Source: CAIXSC01 sp046349935 (GTDB taxonomy: Bacteria > Planctomycetota > Planctomycetia > Pirellulales > Pirellulaceae). Taken from it: 64,000 nucleotides of DNA. Under the pieces are notes generated by a model. The model was not told where the DNA came from. It saw only the letters and a program-made list of their open reading frames with translations, and searched no databases. Position 1 is the first letter of the stretch; each line of letters begins with the position of its first letter. Positions 34,466 through 42,874 of this stretch are shown in pieces. The translations under genes were made by a program, and so were the position numbers. The stretch is taken from NCBI GenBank assembly GCA_046349935.1, contig JAXMBK010000003.1, positions 806,001 to 870,000 on the forward strand, written 5' to 3'.

Positions 34466-35956
34466 TTACGCCTTGCCCTTCAATCCCAGGAGCCGCTTGA
34501 GCGTTTCGCGCACCTCGCGCACTTTCAACGGCATCTTCAAGAGGACGCGTTGGGGGCCAAATTGGGCCATCGGGACCAGTTCGTCTTGGTGCTCGTCGAT
34601 CAGCAAAATCGCCGGCAACTTGCGAGTCGACTCCTGATCGCCAAACCGATTGAAGGCGTCGATCGCGGCCTCTCCCAGAAACCCAGCGGAGAACAGCACC
34701 ACTTCCGCCGGCGGAACATCTTCTTTGAAACGATCCAGCGCCCGCTGAGGGTCGCTGATCACCAGCACCCGATATCCATGCTTCTTGAGCTTGTCGCGCA
34801 GCACGTTTTGCAACTCAGTGTGCGACTCAACGATCATCACCGAGTGATTCGCCCCTTCCTGTTCGACCGACGGCTGCGGCGGCGTCGGAGCGACGGAGAT
34901 GATCGGCGGCGCCGTCGCCTCGACTTCGCCCCCTTCCGAAGCATCCAGTTTTCGTTGAGCGGCCTGGAGATCGGCCAGCATTTCGGCCGGGTTCTGATAG
35001 CGTCGATCCACCGACAGCTCCATCGCTCGCCCCACGACCGACGCCACGCTGCGCGGCAAGGACGAATCGATTTCCAAAATCGACTTGATCTCGCGATAGC
35101 GAGTGGCACTTAGTCGCTGCGAACGCTCCTTCGCTTCGGGCAACGGAGGAACGCCGCACAACATGTGATACAGCATGGCCCCCGCGAAGAAGATGTCGCT
35201 GCGCGGATCGTTCTTCTTCACGCCCGTGGTCCGCTCGAGCGCCACATAGTCGATTGTACGCGCGTTCGGCGTTTCCGCCGCCGAGTCGTCCGACGCCCGC
35301 GTCCCATACAGCCCGAAGTCCACGATCCGCGCCGTCCCGCGACTCGTCACCAACACATTGCTCAACTTCAAATCGCGATGGAAGATCCCCTGCTGCGCCG
35401 CGTAGGTCAACCCAGCCATAATGTCGACCATCAGCCGCGTCGCATCGGCCACATCCAGTTTCTTGCGCACCTTGACGAACTCGCGTAAGTTCTGGCCTTC
35501 GACGAAGTCCATCACAAAATAGGGCGACGCCGGATCCGTGTTCACTTCGTACACCGGCACAATGTTGGGATGCCGCAGCAACAACCCAACCTCGCCCTCG
35601 CGCAAGAACAACTCCATCTGCGCCGCATCATCGCGAAACCGCTTGCGCAGCACCTTGACCGCGTAGATTTTGCCCGTCTTCTTATGCGTCGCTCGATACA
35701 CTCGAGCAAAAGTGCCCTGCCCGATCAGGTACAGAACCTTGTAGTCGCCGTAAAAGTACCCGGCGCGCTCCTTCTTCAACATCCGATCGATCTGGTAGTT
35801 CGTCAGCAACTCGCGACGCAACGCCGCTCGACGAAAGTCGTCCGCCGTACCCGACAACGACCCCAACTCGCTCCGCAATTGATCTAATTGCCGCTCGTCG
35901 ATTAACTGCAAGTCGTAGGCGAAATGCGCCAATTTCTCGGCTGATGGTTCTGACAT
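34466..35956 (-). CDS. Ser/Thr kinase with degenerate receiver domain
   Basis: 496 residues from ATG 35956 (MSEPSAEKLAHFAYDLQLID). After a 50-residue helical leader the kinase domain starts at YKVLYLIGQGTFARVYRATH. It has AVKVLRKRF (Lys), FHRDLKLSNVLV (catalytic Asp) and IVDFGLYGT (DFG), followed by the late subdomains, so it should be active. The last 120 residues (NHSVMIVESHTELQNVLRDK through VLLKMPLKVREVRETL) have receiver topology, but the phospho-acceptor Asp is Ser (VVLFSAGFLGE). A Lys remains near the end. The receiver probably serves as a docking or signal-independent module. No transmembrane helix is present. Confidence 0.9.
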   Translation of the reverse strand: MSEPSAEKLAHFAYDLQLIDERQLDQLRSELGSLSGTADDFRRAALRRELLTNYQIDRMLKKERAGYFYGDYKVLYLIGQGTFARVYRATHKKTGKIYAVKVLRKRFRDDAAQMELFLREGEVGLLLRHPNIVPVYEVNTDPASPYFVMDFVEGQNLREFVKVRKKLDVADATRLMVDIMAGLTYAAQQGIFHRDLKLSNVLVTSRGTARIVDFGLYGTRASDDSAAETPNARTIDYVALERTTGVKKNDPRSDIFFAGAMLYHMLCGVPPLPEAKERSQRLSATRYREIKSILEIDSSLPRSVASVVGRAMELSVDRRYQNPAEMLADLQAAQRKLDASEGGEVEATAPPIISVAPTPPQPSVEQEGANHSVMIVESHTELQNVLRDKLKKHGYRVLVISDPQRALDRFKEDVPPAEVVLFSAGFLGEAAIDAFNRFGDQESTRKLPAILLIDEHQDELVPMAQFGPQRVLLKMPLKVREVRETLKRLLGLKGKA

Positions 35957-36108
35957 CGCAAACCGGTCTCCCGCCCTCGCTACATTCCGACTCGCCAACC
36001 CCAACCAGATGGTTGGTCCATCCTATTCCAAAGGTCGGCCAGTCGCAATGTTACGAAGACGCGACGACGCTTCGCGCGCCGGCTTGCTCTCGTCTTTCAC
36101 ACACTTGT

Positions 36109-36402
36109 TCAAGTGAAGTCGCCGTCGCCCCCGCCGCTTTGTTCGCGGTACGCATCGCGCTCGCGACGCGTCGCTTCCAAATCAAACATCAGGTACTTCA
36201 TGTCCAGTCGCATCTGACTCAGCGACTCTTGGATCGACAACAACAGTTGCCGACGGCGACGAGTGTCCTGTTCGATCCGCTTCAAAATGCTCTGCGCCTT
36301 CACGCGCGATTCCAGCGGCAGGAGTTCGAGGAAACGACCGAGCGACGTCAAGTCGGACTGGAGGCGCAGCGCGTCATCCAGCAGAGTGCCATCTGCGTTC
36401 AT
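36109..36402 (-). CDS. Small coiled-coil protein of unknown function
   Basis: 97 residues, nearly all helical with Leu, Arg and Glu spacing typical of a coiled coil: LQSDLTSLGRFLELLPLESR, then KAQSILKRIEQDTRRRRQLL, LSIQESLSQMRLDMKYLMFD and LEATRRERDAYREQSG. No family is recognised with certainty. The start is the only ATG, and no clear ribosome site precedes it. It lies 150 bases upstream of the kinase gene on the same strand, so it could be made with it. Confidence 0.65.
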   Translation of the reverse strand: MNADGTLLDDALRLQSDLTSLGRFLELLPLESRVKAQSILKRIEQDTRRRRQLLLSIQESLSQMRLDMKYLMFDLEATRRERDAYREQSGGGDGDFT

Positions 36403-36699
36403 GGGAGCTCAAGGGGAGTTACAGGGAGGGAGGGGATGGGGAGGGACCAGCCCCGTCCAAACCGCTAAGTCCAATCCTCTTGGACTCACCGCAGGGCTGC
36501 TCCCGCTCCCTCTCACTCGCACACGCTGTGCCAGAACTTGCACACCCTGCCCATGTATCAACACAACCCACTTAACGCCAACCACTTACCCACTTTCAAC
36601 CCACCCGACGAGGCGCCCCGCTTTCCAACGCACGTTGACAATTATCAACACTCGTTTTGCCCTACCCGAATTCCGTAAATCTCGCTAAAAGCCCGATTT
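36403..36699. other. Divergent intergenic region
   Basis: About 300 bases separate the small coiled-coil gene (-) from the large secreted protein gene (+). The left part has purine-rich GGGAGGGAGGGG runs, the right part is AT richer and likely holds the promoter for the plus-strand gene, for example around TTGACAATTATCAACACT at 36638-36655 (TTGACA matches a perfect -35). No gene or stable RNA is seen. Confidence 0.45.
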
Positions 36700-38856
36700 A
36701 TGTCGCAACGTTCCACTCACGCCACGCCTCCGGCAACATGTCGCCTTTTCGCAACGCCTCCAACCGCCCGTCGCGACGCGCACGGCCGCGTCCGGCCCTG
36801 CGCAACCGCGGCATTCGTGGTCGCCGCGGTCGCCGTCGCGGTCGCCCTCGCCCCCTTGGTCGCTCGAGCCGATACGGTTGAAACGTTCGAAGGCCCGGAT
36901 GTCAGTTGGCGTCTCTCGGAGTCCGATTGTCAGGCGCAGGCCGTCGTCCACCAGCGACGATTGCAGGGCGCGCATTCAGGCCAAGGCTGCGAGTACATCC
37001 GACTACTCCATGGACAGGGCAGCGCCATCTACCTCACCCACCGCATCGATCCCTCGCCGATCATCGCCGAATGGTCTCCCCGCCTGTGGCTCAAGTCGGA
37101 CCGGCCTGGCCTACAGATGATGGCGCGCGTCGTCCTCCCCCGTACACTCGACCCCCGCACCGGCCGCCCGCTCACCACCTTCCTCTTCGGCAACTCGTAT
37201 TCCGAGACGACCCTCTGGCAACTCATGAAGATCGACGCCCCCGTCCTGGCCTTGGAGCGGCAAGTTCGGGCTCTCCGTTCGCAATGGGGGCGACAGATTG
37301 ACGCGCGACAAGCCTACGTCGACATGCTCGTCCTCAATGCGTACGCACACGGCGGCGCAACGCAAATCTGGATCGACGACCTCGAAGTCCTGGGACATGT
37401 CGATATCCGAGTGGCCCCGGCCGCGATCCCTTTCTCCGCGCGCCCCGATGCCGCGAGTCCCGATTCAGTTCGCCTCGACGCGCCTCGCCCCTCCCTTGGC
37501 AGCCCGCCCCCCGATTCGCTCCCGCACCAACCAGGGCCTCTCGCTGCCGCCGCTCCTCCCTCCCGACCAATTCAACAAGTCAGCTGGGAAGATCCCGCAT
37601 CGGCTCCGAGTTCTCCCCCTCGTTCTGCCGCGCCGGTCCGACTCGAAGGCGCCCTGCTGACGGTCGAGAATCGTCCGTTCTTGCCGCGCGTCATCCGCTG
37701 GCGAGGCGAGCCGTTCGACTGGCTGCAGGAACTCGGCTTCAATACGCTGCTGTTGGCCGATCGGCCCACCCCCGAACAAATTGCGGAGGCACGGCGGCGT
37801 GGATTGTGGCTGATGACTCCTCCGCCGCGTCGCGCGCCGCAGGACGCCGCCGCTCCTGACGCGCCGCCGTCTTTGCTCCCCGTCGTCCACCCCGAGGATG
37901 AGGATCGCATCTTGGCTTGGCACGTTGGAGAAGCCCCCGATCTGCAATTGCCCGACGTGACCGACTACCGCCATCTCTGGTCGACGCAAGTGCCGCTCGC
38001 CCGCCGTCGTCCCGTCGTCGCCACCGCGGCCAGTTCGCTGCACGAATGGAGCCGCCACGTGGACGTGCTCGCCGCCGATCTCTGGTCGACCGCGCACATC
38101 GGCGCCGCCGGCGCCGCGAAGTCTGCCGCCGCCGTCGACGTCGGTACGTCGCTGGGTCTACTCAGCGACGTGCGCACCGGGGTGCCCGTTTGGTCCGACG
38201 TCCCGTTGCCGCGACTCCCCGACCAACTTCCCAACGTCCCCGCGAAAGGCGCCCCCGCACCAGCCTACGCCGAACAGGAACTCATCCGAGTCCGCTGGTC
38301 GGTCTACCAGGCGCTCTCCGACGGTGCGCGCGGCTTCATCTACTCGGCCCCCGATTCTCTGGAACCGGGCCGAGCCGAACTGAGACCATTGCTGACCACG
38401 ATTCGAACCCTCAACGCCGAACTCGCGTTGCTCGAACCATGGATCGCCGCCAACGATGGGATCGACCTCGCGACTCCCTCCGACGCTCGCTATCAAGTCC
38501 GCATTCTACACAACGACCGCGCGCGACTCGCAATCGTCCTCCGCGACGCAGGTTCCGCCGACCTGCATTCGGTCCCCGAAAGAACGCCCCGCCGCTCTCC
38601 GCGCACCTTCCCGTCCGCCTCCCTCGCCTCCAGCGTCTCGTTCGTCGACCCAGGCGCAACCAACGGTGCGGAGGCGTACGAAGTCACCCCTAGCGGCCTG
38701 CGACCGCTGTTGCGGCGGCGAGTGGCTGGAGGAGTGGAAGTGACGCTCGAGCGCACCCCCGCCTTCTCGCTCGTATTACTCACGCAGCAACCCGTCGTGA
38801 TCAACTACATGACGCGCCGTTTGGCCGCCGGCCGCGGTTCTCCCGCTTTCCGCTAA
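36700..38856 (+). CDS. Large secreted protein, possible glycoside-hydrolase-like
   Basis: 718 residues. A basic N-terminus leads to the hydrophobic stretch ATAAFVVAAVAVAVALAPLV and mature start near ADTVETFEGPDVSW. Residues 60-250 form a beta-rich region (GCEYIRLLHGQGSAIYLTHR; HGGATQIWIDDLEVLGHVDI) like a carbohydrate-binding domain. After a Pro-rich linker comes a region with TIM-barrel-like motifs: LQELGFNTLLLADRPTPEQI, then HVGEAPDLQLPDVTDYRHLW, QALSDGARGFIYSAPDSLEP and LNAELALLEPWIAANDG. It resembles planctomycete proteins of unknown function. A glycan-binding or hydrolase role is an inference. It converges on the NfeD-like gene. Confidence 0.75.
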   Translation: MSQRSTHATPPATCRLFATPPTARRDAHGRVRPCATAAFVVAAVAVAVALAPLVARADTVETFEGPDVSWRLSESDCQAQAVVHQRRLQGAHSGQGCEYIRLLHGQGSAIYLTHRIDPSPIIAEWSPRLWLKSDRPGLQMMARVVLPRTLDPRTGRPLTTFLFGNSYSETTLWQLMKIDAPVLALERQVRALRSQWGRQIDARQAYVDMLVLNAYAHGGATQIWIDDLEVLGHVDIRVAPAAIPFSARPDAASPDSVRLDAPRPSLGSPPPDSLPHQPGPLAAAAPPSRPIQQVSWEDPASAPSSPPRSAAPVRLEGALLTVENRPFLPRVIRWRGEPFDWLQELGFNTLLLADRPTPEQIAEARRRGLWLMTPPPRRAPQDAAAPDAPPSLLPVVHPEDEDRILAWHVGEAPDLQLPDVTDYRHLWSTQVPLARRRPVVATAASSLHEWSRHVDVLAADLWSTAHIGAAGAAKSAAAVDVGTSLGLLSDVRTGVPVWSDVPLPRLPDQLPNVPAKGAPAPAYAEQELIRVRWSVYQALSDGARGFIYSAPDSLEPGRAELRPLLTTIRTLNAELALLEPWIAANDGIDLATPSDARYQVRILHNDRARLAIVLRDAGSADLHSVPERTPRRSPRTFPSASLASSVSFVDPGATNGAEAYEVTPSGLRPLLRRRVAGGVEVTLERTPAFSLVLLTQQPVVINYMTRRLAAGRGSPAFR

Positions 38857-38921
38857 GCACGACGCAATCGACCGCCACCGCAACCCGCGCTTCGATCCGC
38901 CGCGTTTCACTCCGCCGCACC

Positions 38922-41228
38922 TCATCCCGCGACGCGTCGCACCACTACGCGATTGCCGAGCACCTCGAGCACCTCGACGGGCGCATCGCGCGGCACCATC
39001 TCTCCCTCGCTCAGCACATCCACCACCTGGCCGCCGAATCGCGCCTTCCCTCCTGGCACCAAGGGGGTCGCGGCCACGCCCCGCTGACCGACCAGGTGCC
39101 CCCATTCCACCAGCGACTCGCGCCGCCTCAGCTCTTCTCGCTCCCCCTCGTCCAACGGCGCAAGAGTGAGTCGCTGGAAATAGGCGGAGCGCGGCAGATA
39201 GCGTCGGGCCAGCGCGAGCGCCGACATGCCGCCCGCGAGCGCGGCAATGACCGTCCACAGCGACGCCGGCAACTGCGACATCTGGTACGCGTTGCGCGGG
39301 ATGACGAACGTTTGGCTGGCGAGCACCAGGGAGGCGACGATCAACAGGCCTCCGCCGATTCCAAACACGCCGAACCCCGGAATCACGAATACTTCCAACA
39401 CCACTGCGACCAGCCCGGCGGTGAACAACAGCACCTCCAGCCAGCCAGCCGTGCCCTGCAAGAACTTGCTCCAGAAGAACAGCAGAAAGAGCACGGCAGC
39501 CACGAACCCAGCGCCCGTCATGTTCGGCGTCATGAACTCGATCATCAACGCAAACCACGCTAAGAAAAGCAGGAACCAAGCCAACTGGGGAGACGCTAAA
39601 CCTTCGATAAATCGATGAGCCCAATTGGGCTCGATCTGGTCGACGTCCCCCTCCCAATGAAACTGCTCGCGCAATTCGTCGATCGACTCGGCCCGCACTT
39701 GCGCCAATCGCACCTCCAGCGTTTGTCGTCCCGAGATGCCGTTCGAGACGTCGACCGCCGCTCCGCGTTCCCATTGATCGCGGTCCGCCAGCCCCTGCCA
39801 CTCGTCATCGCTTAACCAGCGTTTCTCATTCGTCACCTGCCGTTGGCAATCGAACACGGTCGCACGACGATCGACGAGCGCCGCCATCGTCGACCACGAA
39901 CGGCCCTTCCGCGCCGCAATCTGCTCCAGCGGTCCGCGAAGCTGATCAAGCGTCCGATCGTCGGGCGCCTCGGCGCCGGGACCGCCGATCATCGCCCGCT
40001 CTCCGACCGCCAGCTGATCGCAGGCTAAAGCAATCAGCGCCGCATCGCCGCGCGCTTCCTGCGGCACAAAGGCGACCGTCCGCACCGTCTCCGGCAATTC
40101 AGCGACGAATGACGCGAACGACAGGCTATCGACGAGCGAACCGCCGGGGCTCTCAATCCAGATCAACACCAGATTTCGCGAGCCTCGCTTCAGCTCCGTC
40201 GACAGGCTCTTTTGAACCCATTGCAGTTGCCGGGCGCTGAGTGGACCGCGGAGATCCACGCGCACCGGTCGCCAACCTTCCGCCGACTGCAGGTCCGATT
40301 CATCGAACGCCGCCAACGGCAGACGCAACGCGACCGCCAGCGACGCACGGTCGGTCGCCTCGTGGCTCGCCACGCCCCACCGTAAGCGGAGGTCGCGGCC
40401 CGTGAACGACCCGCGCTCTCCCTCGCGTTTGACCGTTTCGATTTCCCCCACGGCCGTCTGCTGCTGCAGTTTCGCCAGTTCGTCGCCTACGACGAACCGC
40501 GGCCCCTCCGAGGTACGCACTCGGTAGACGGAAATCGCGGAATCCAACATCGCGAGCGCCAGCGGCGCGGGAATGGTGCGGCGGCGGCTGGCAATCTCTT
40601 CGTACCCGCGACGCACCGTCGGGTCGATGAACGAGTCGCCGACGGCGGCATCGCCCAGTTCCGCGTCGGGCGCGATCGCCAGTTCCTCGCAGGCCGCTAT
40701 CGGCAGCACTGCGTGCCCCATGATCGATCGCGGCACGAAGGCCACCGTACGCACCTGCCTCAATCGGTCGCTGGTAAGGAACCGAGCCAGCGCGAGCGAA
40801 CGCTCAAATTGGCTCGCTCCCCCCCCTTCTCCGGTCGGCGTTCGAAACTCCAGCACCAACACGGGGCGCTCCGCGCCCGCCGGTCCGTCCGCGTGAGCCC
40901 GCAGCACGCGCTCGATTCGCTCGATCACCTGAGTGTCGACCGTCCCTGTGAGCGGCAGCGGCGTCGTCACCCAGAAAGCGGGGGGACTTGCCTCCGCCGC
41001 GTTCGCGGGCGGCGGTGCAACGAGTTGGGCGTCTGGCGGGGCTTGAGCGACCGCAAATCGACTCGCTCCCCCTCCAGCGAGGAAGAGCAAGAGTCCGATC
41101 CACGTCAGATAATTCCAAGCTCGCCCGGCAGTCTGTCGAATACGGGGCCGTGGCAAGCGGGTAAAGCTTGTCGGGATCGAACACCGGCGGAGCGAGGCCA
41201 AGTTAAAGCGTGTCATAGCAGTCTGCAT
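38922..41228 (-). CDS. NfeD-like membrane protein with two ClpP-like domains
   Basis: 768 residues from ATG 41228; ATG 41216 is an alternative. The first hydrophobic helix is NYLTWIGLLLFLAGGGASRF. Two ClpP/SppA-like domains follow, the first around VLVLEFRTPTGEGGG and the second around LVLIWIESPGGSLVDSLSFA. At the catalytic Ser positions the sequence reads MGHAVLPIAA and RGDAALIALAC, so neither keeps the SAG-type Ser; the protease is probably inactive. Four to five membrane helices (for example AGFVAAVLFLLFFWSKFLQG) and a C-terminal NfeD OB domain (ARFGGQVVDVLSEGEMV) follow. NfeD proteins act with stomatins in membrane microdomains; no stomatin gene is adjacent. Confidence 0.85.
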   Translation of the reverse strand: MQTAMTRFNLASLRRCSIPTSFTRLPRPRIRQTAGRAWNYLTWIGLLLFLAGGGASRFAVAQAPPDAQLVAPPPANAAEASPPAFWVTTPLPLTGTVDTQVIERIERVLRAHADGPAGAERPVLVLEFRTPTGEGGGASQFERSLALARFLTSDRLRQVRTVAFVPRSIMGHAVLPIAACEELAIAPDAELGDAAVGDSFIDPTVRRGYEEIASRRRTIPAPLALAMLDSAISVYRVRTSEGPRFVVGDELAKLQQQTAVGEIETVKREGERGSFTGRDLRLRWGVASHEATDRASLAVALRLPLAAFDESDLQSAEGWRPVRVDLRGPLSARQLQWVQKSLSTELKRGSRNLVLIWIESPGGSLVDSLSFASFVAELPETVRTVAFVPQEARGDAALIALACDQLAVGERAMIGGPGAEAPDDRTLDQLRGPLEQIAARKGRSWSTMAALVDRRATVFDCQRQVTNEKRWLSDDEWQGLADRDQWERGAAVDVSNGISGRQTLEVRLAQVRAESIDELREQFHWEGDVDQIEPNWAHRFIEGLASPQLAWFLLFLAWFALMIEFMTPNMTGAGFVAAVLFLLFFWSKFLQGTAGWLEVLLFTAGLVAVVLEVFVIPGFGVFGIGGGLLIVASLVLASQTFVIPRNAYQMSQLPASLWTVIAALAGGMSALALARRYLPRSAYFQRLTLAPLDEGEREELRRRESLVEWGHLVGQRGVAATPLVPGGKARFGGQVVDVLSEGEMVPRDAPVEVLEVLGNRVVVRRVAG

Positions 41229-41343
41229 TATAGGAGGCTGCGACGTCGATGGCGCGACTTGCGTTGGCCGCGAGCCCCGGTGGAACATTCGCCTTCCGCC
41301 TCCCGATCTTGCATTTCCAGCCGACTCCTATAAGTTGACGATC

Positions 41344-42030
41344 ATGAAGAATGCGCTGCAAGAATACCGCACGTTTTTCCGCGAGTTCCGGACGACTTTC
41401 AAGACGACCGGCGCCATCGCCCCCAGCGGCAAATCCCTCGGCAAGGCCGTCGTGGTGCCCTTGAGCAAGCACGACAAGCCGGTGCGGATTCTGGAGGTCG
41501 GCCCTGGCACGGGCGCCGTCACGAAAGAAATCCTCAGGCATGTCCGCGAGGGGGATCAGTTCGACGCCGTCGAGCTCAACGATCGATTCGTCGACGTCCT
41601 CAACTACCGCTTCCAGCACGAAGCGTCGTGGAAGAAGGTCGCCGACCGCTGTCGCGTGCTGCACATGGCCGTGCAGGAGCTTGAGCCGGAAGAGCCGTAC
41701 GATTTTGTGATCAGCGGCGTGCCGTTCAACAACTTCTCGATCGGCCTGACGCGCGAGATCTTCCGGCACATGACCAAGCTGCTCAAACCGGGCGGCACGC
41801 TGACCTTCTTCGAATACAAGTGGATTCGCGGCTTCAAAGGCCTCGTCGCCAACCGCTCGGAACGCAAGCGGTTGAACGGCGTCGGCCGCGTCCTCGGACG
41901 GTACCTGCAGCGTTTTGAGTTCCAATGCAACACGGCGTGGGTGAACTTCCCCCCCGCGATGGCCCACCACCTGCGACTCGACCAAGAGAAGCCCGTCTCG
42001 AAGAAGCGTCGCCGACGCAAGGTAAGCTAA
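41344..42030 (+). CDS. SAM-dependent methyltransferase, phospholipid N-methyltransferase type
   Basis: 228 residues from ATG 41344 (MKNALQEYRTFFREFRTTFK); a TTG at 41335 is also in frame. The SAM-binding motif is RILEVGPGTGAVTKEIL, followed by FDAVELNDRFVDVLNYRF, YDFVISGVPFNNFS and MTKLLKPGGTLTFFEY. The sequence is closest to bacterial phosphatidylethanolamine N-methyltransferases of PmtA type and to KsgA-like enzymes. The N-terminal FKTTGAIAPSGKSLGKAV supports the lipid group. The C-terminus ends in a basic tail KKRRRRKVS. Its relation to the sigma/kinase genes downstream is unclear. Confidence 0.85.
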   Translation: MKNALQEYRTFFREFRTTFKTTGAIAPSGKSLGKAVVVPLSKHDKPVRILEVGPGTGAVTKEILRHVREGDQFDAVELNDRFVDVLNYRFQHEASWKKVADRCRVLHMAVQELEPEEPYDFVISGVPFNNFSIGLTREIFRHMTKLLKPGGTLTFFEYKWIRGFKGLVANRSERKRLNGVGRVLGRYLQRFEFQCNTAWVNFPPAMAHHLRLDQEKPVSKKRRRRKVS

Positions 42031-42086
42031 GCCCGCTCGCCCCAGGCGAACGCGTCGCTCGCATGCTGGTCCCTTCTGTTCTCGAC

Positions 42087-42120
42087 GACAGGTAGCTCGC
42101 GATGACAGGTACCTCGCGAT
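42087..42120 (+). repeat. 17-bp tandem duplication at sigma-factor start
   Basis: Two copies of GACAGGTAGCTCGCGAT / GACAGGTACCTCGCGAT lie back to back, and the following bases (GACTGG) begin like a third copy. The ATG of the sigma factor is made by the end of the second copy plus the next base; the end of the first copy creates an out-of-frame ATG 17 bases before it. Confidence 0.9.
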
Positions 42121-42709
42121 GACTGGGATCGATTCGTTGCCATCCACCTCGTCGCGGATTCTTCAGGCCGCGCTGGCGGCGGACGGCGAAGCGTGGCGCG
42201 AGCTGACGGAGATCTACGGTCCTGTCGTCTATCAGTGGCTGCGTCGGAAGGGAGTCCACCCCAACGACGCGGCCGATGTGATGCAGGAGATCTTTCTGGC
42301 CGTCCATCGCGGACTCCCCTCGTATGACCCTGAGCAGGGACCGTTCCGCAACTGGCTCTTCATCGTCGCGCGCAATGCGACCATCAGTTGGTGGCGGCGA
42401 GTTGATCGACAACCGCAAGGCGACGGGGGCACCACGGCCTACGAACGGCAACTGACGCTCCCCGATCTCATTCAAATCGAAGACCCCAGCGACTGGACGC
42501 TGCGCGACGTGCTGCGAGCGGCGCTGGAGGCCCTGCAGAGCCAATTTGAGCAGCATACGTGGCAGGCAGCCTGCCGAGTGATTCTGGATGGGCAGTCGAC
42601 GGCGCTCGTGGCCGAACAGTTGGGAATGAGCGTTGGGGCGGTCTACACCGCCAAATCGCGTCTGTTGTCGGCCTTACGCCAACGACTCGAGGGACTCGAG
42701 CAATTCTAG
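42119..42709 (+). CDS. ECF sigma factor of the kinase-linked planctomycete group
   Basis: 196 residues. Region 2: WRELTEIYGPVVYQWLRRKG, DAADVMQEIFLAVHRGLPSY and RNWLFIVARNATISWWRR. Region 4: QHTWQAACRVILDGQSTALV followed by EQLGMSVGAVYTAKSRLLSA. The QHTWQA...GMSVGAVYTAKSR pattern is typical of planctomycete ECF factors that occur next to membrane Ser/Thr kinases. The neighbouring gene encodes such a kinase with an anti-sigma-type zinc motif, which probably holds this factor and releases it on a signal. The start lies in a 17-bp duplication. A 165-base gap separates the two genes. Confidence 0.92.
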   Translation: MTGIDSLPSTSSRILQAALAADGEAWRELTEIYGPVVYQWLRRKGVHPNDAADVMQEIFLAVHRGLPSYDPEQGPFRNWLFIVARNATISWWRRVDRQPQGDGGTTAYERQLTLPDLIQIEDPSDWTLRDVLRAALEALQSQFEQHTWQAACRVILDGQSTALVAEQLGMSVGAVYTAKSRLLSALRQRLEGLEQF

Positions 42710-42874
42710 CTCGCCATCTCGGCGACCCATTTTTTCCCTCGGCGCAACCTACGCACCAAAGACGCTTTGCGTCCTTCACGGCCCACGCCGCGCACGATCT
42801 CTCGCGCCAGTCGTGTAAGGTCTCCAGCGTATTTACTTTCAGCCGTGGTCCGAACATCGCGGAGCGACCTACGC

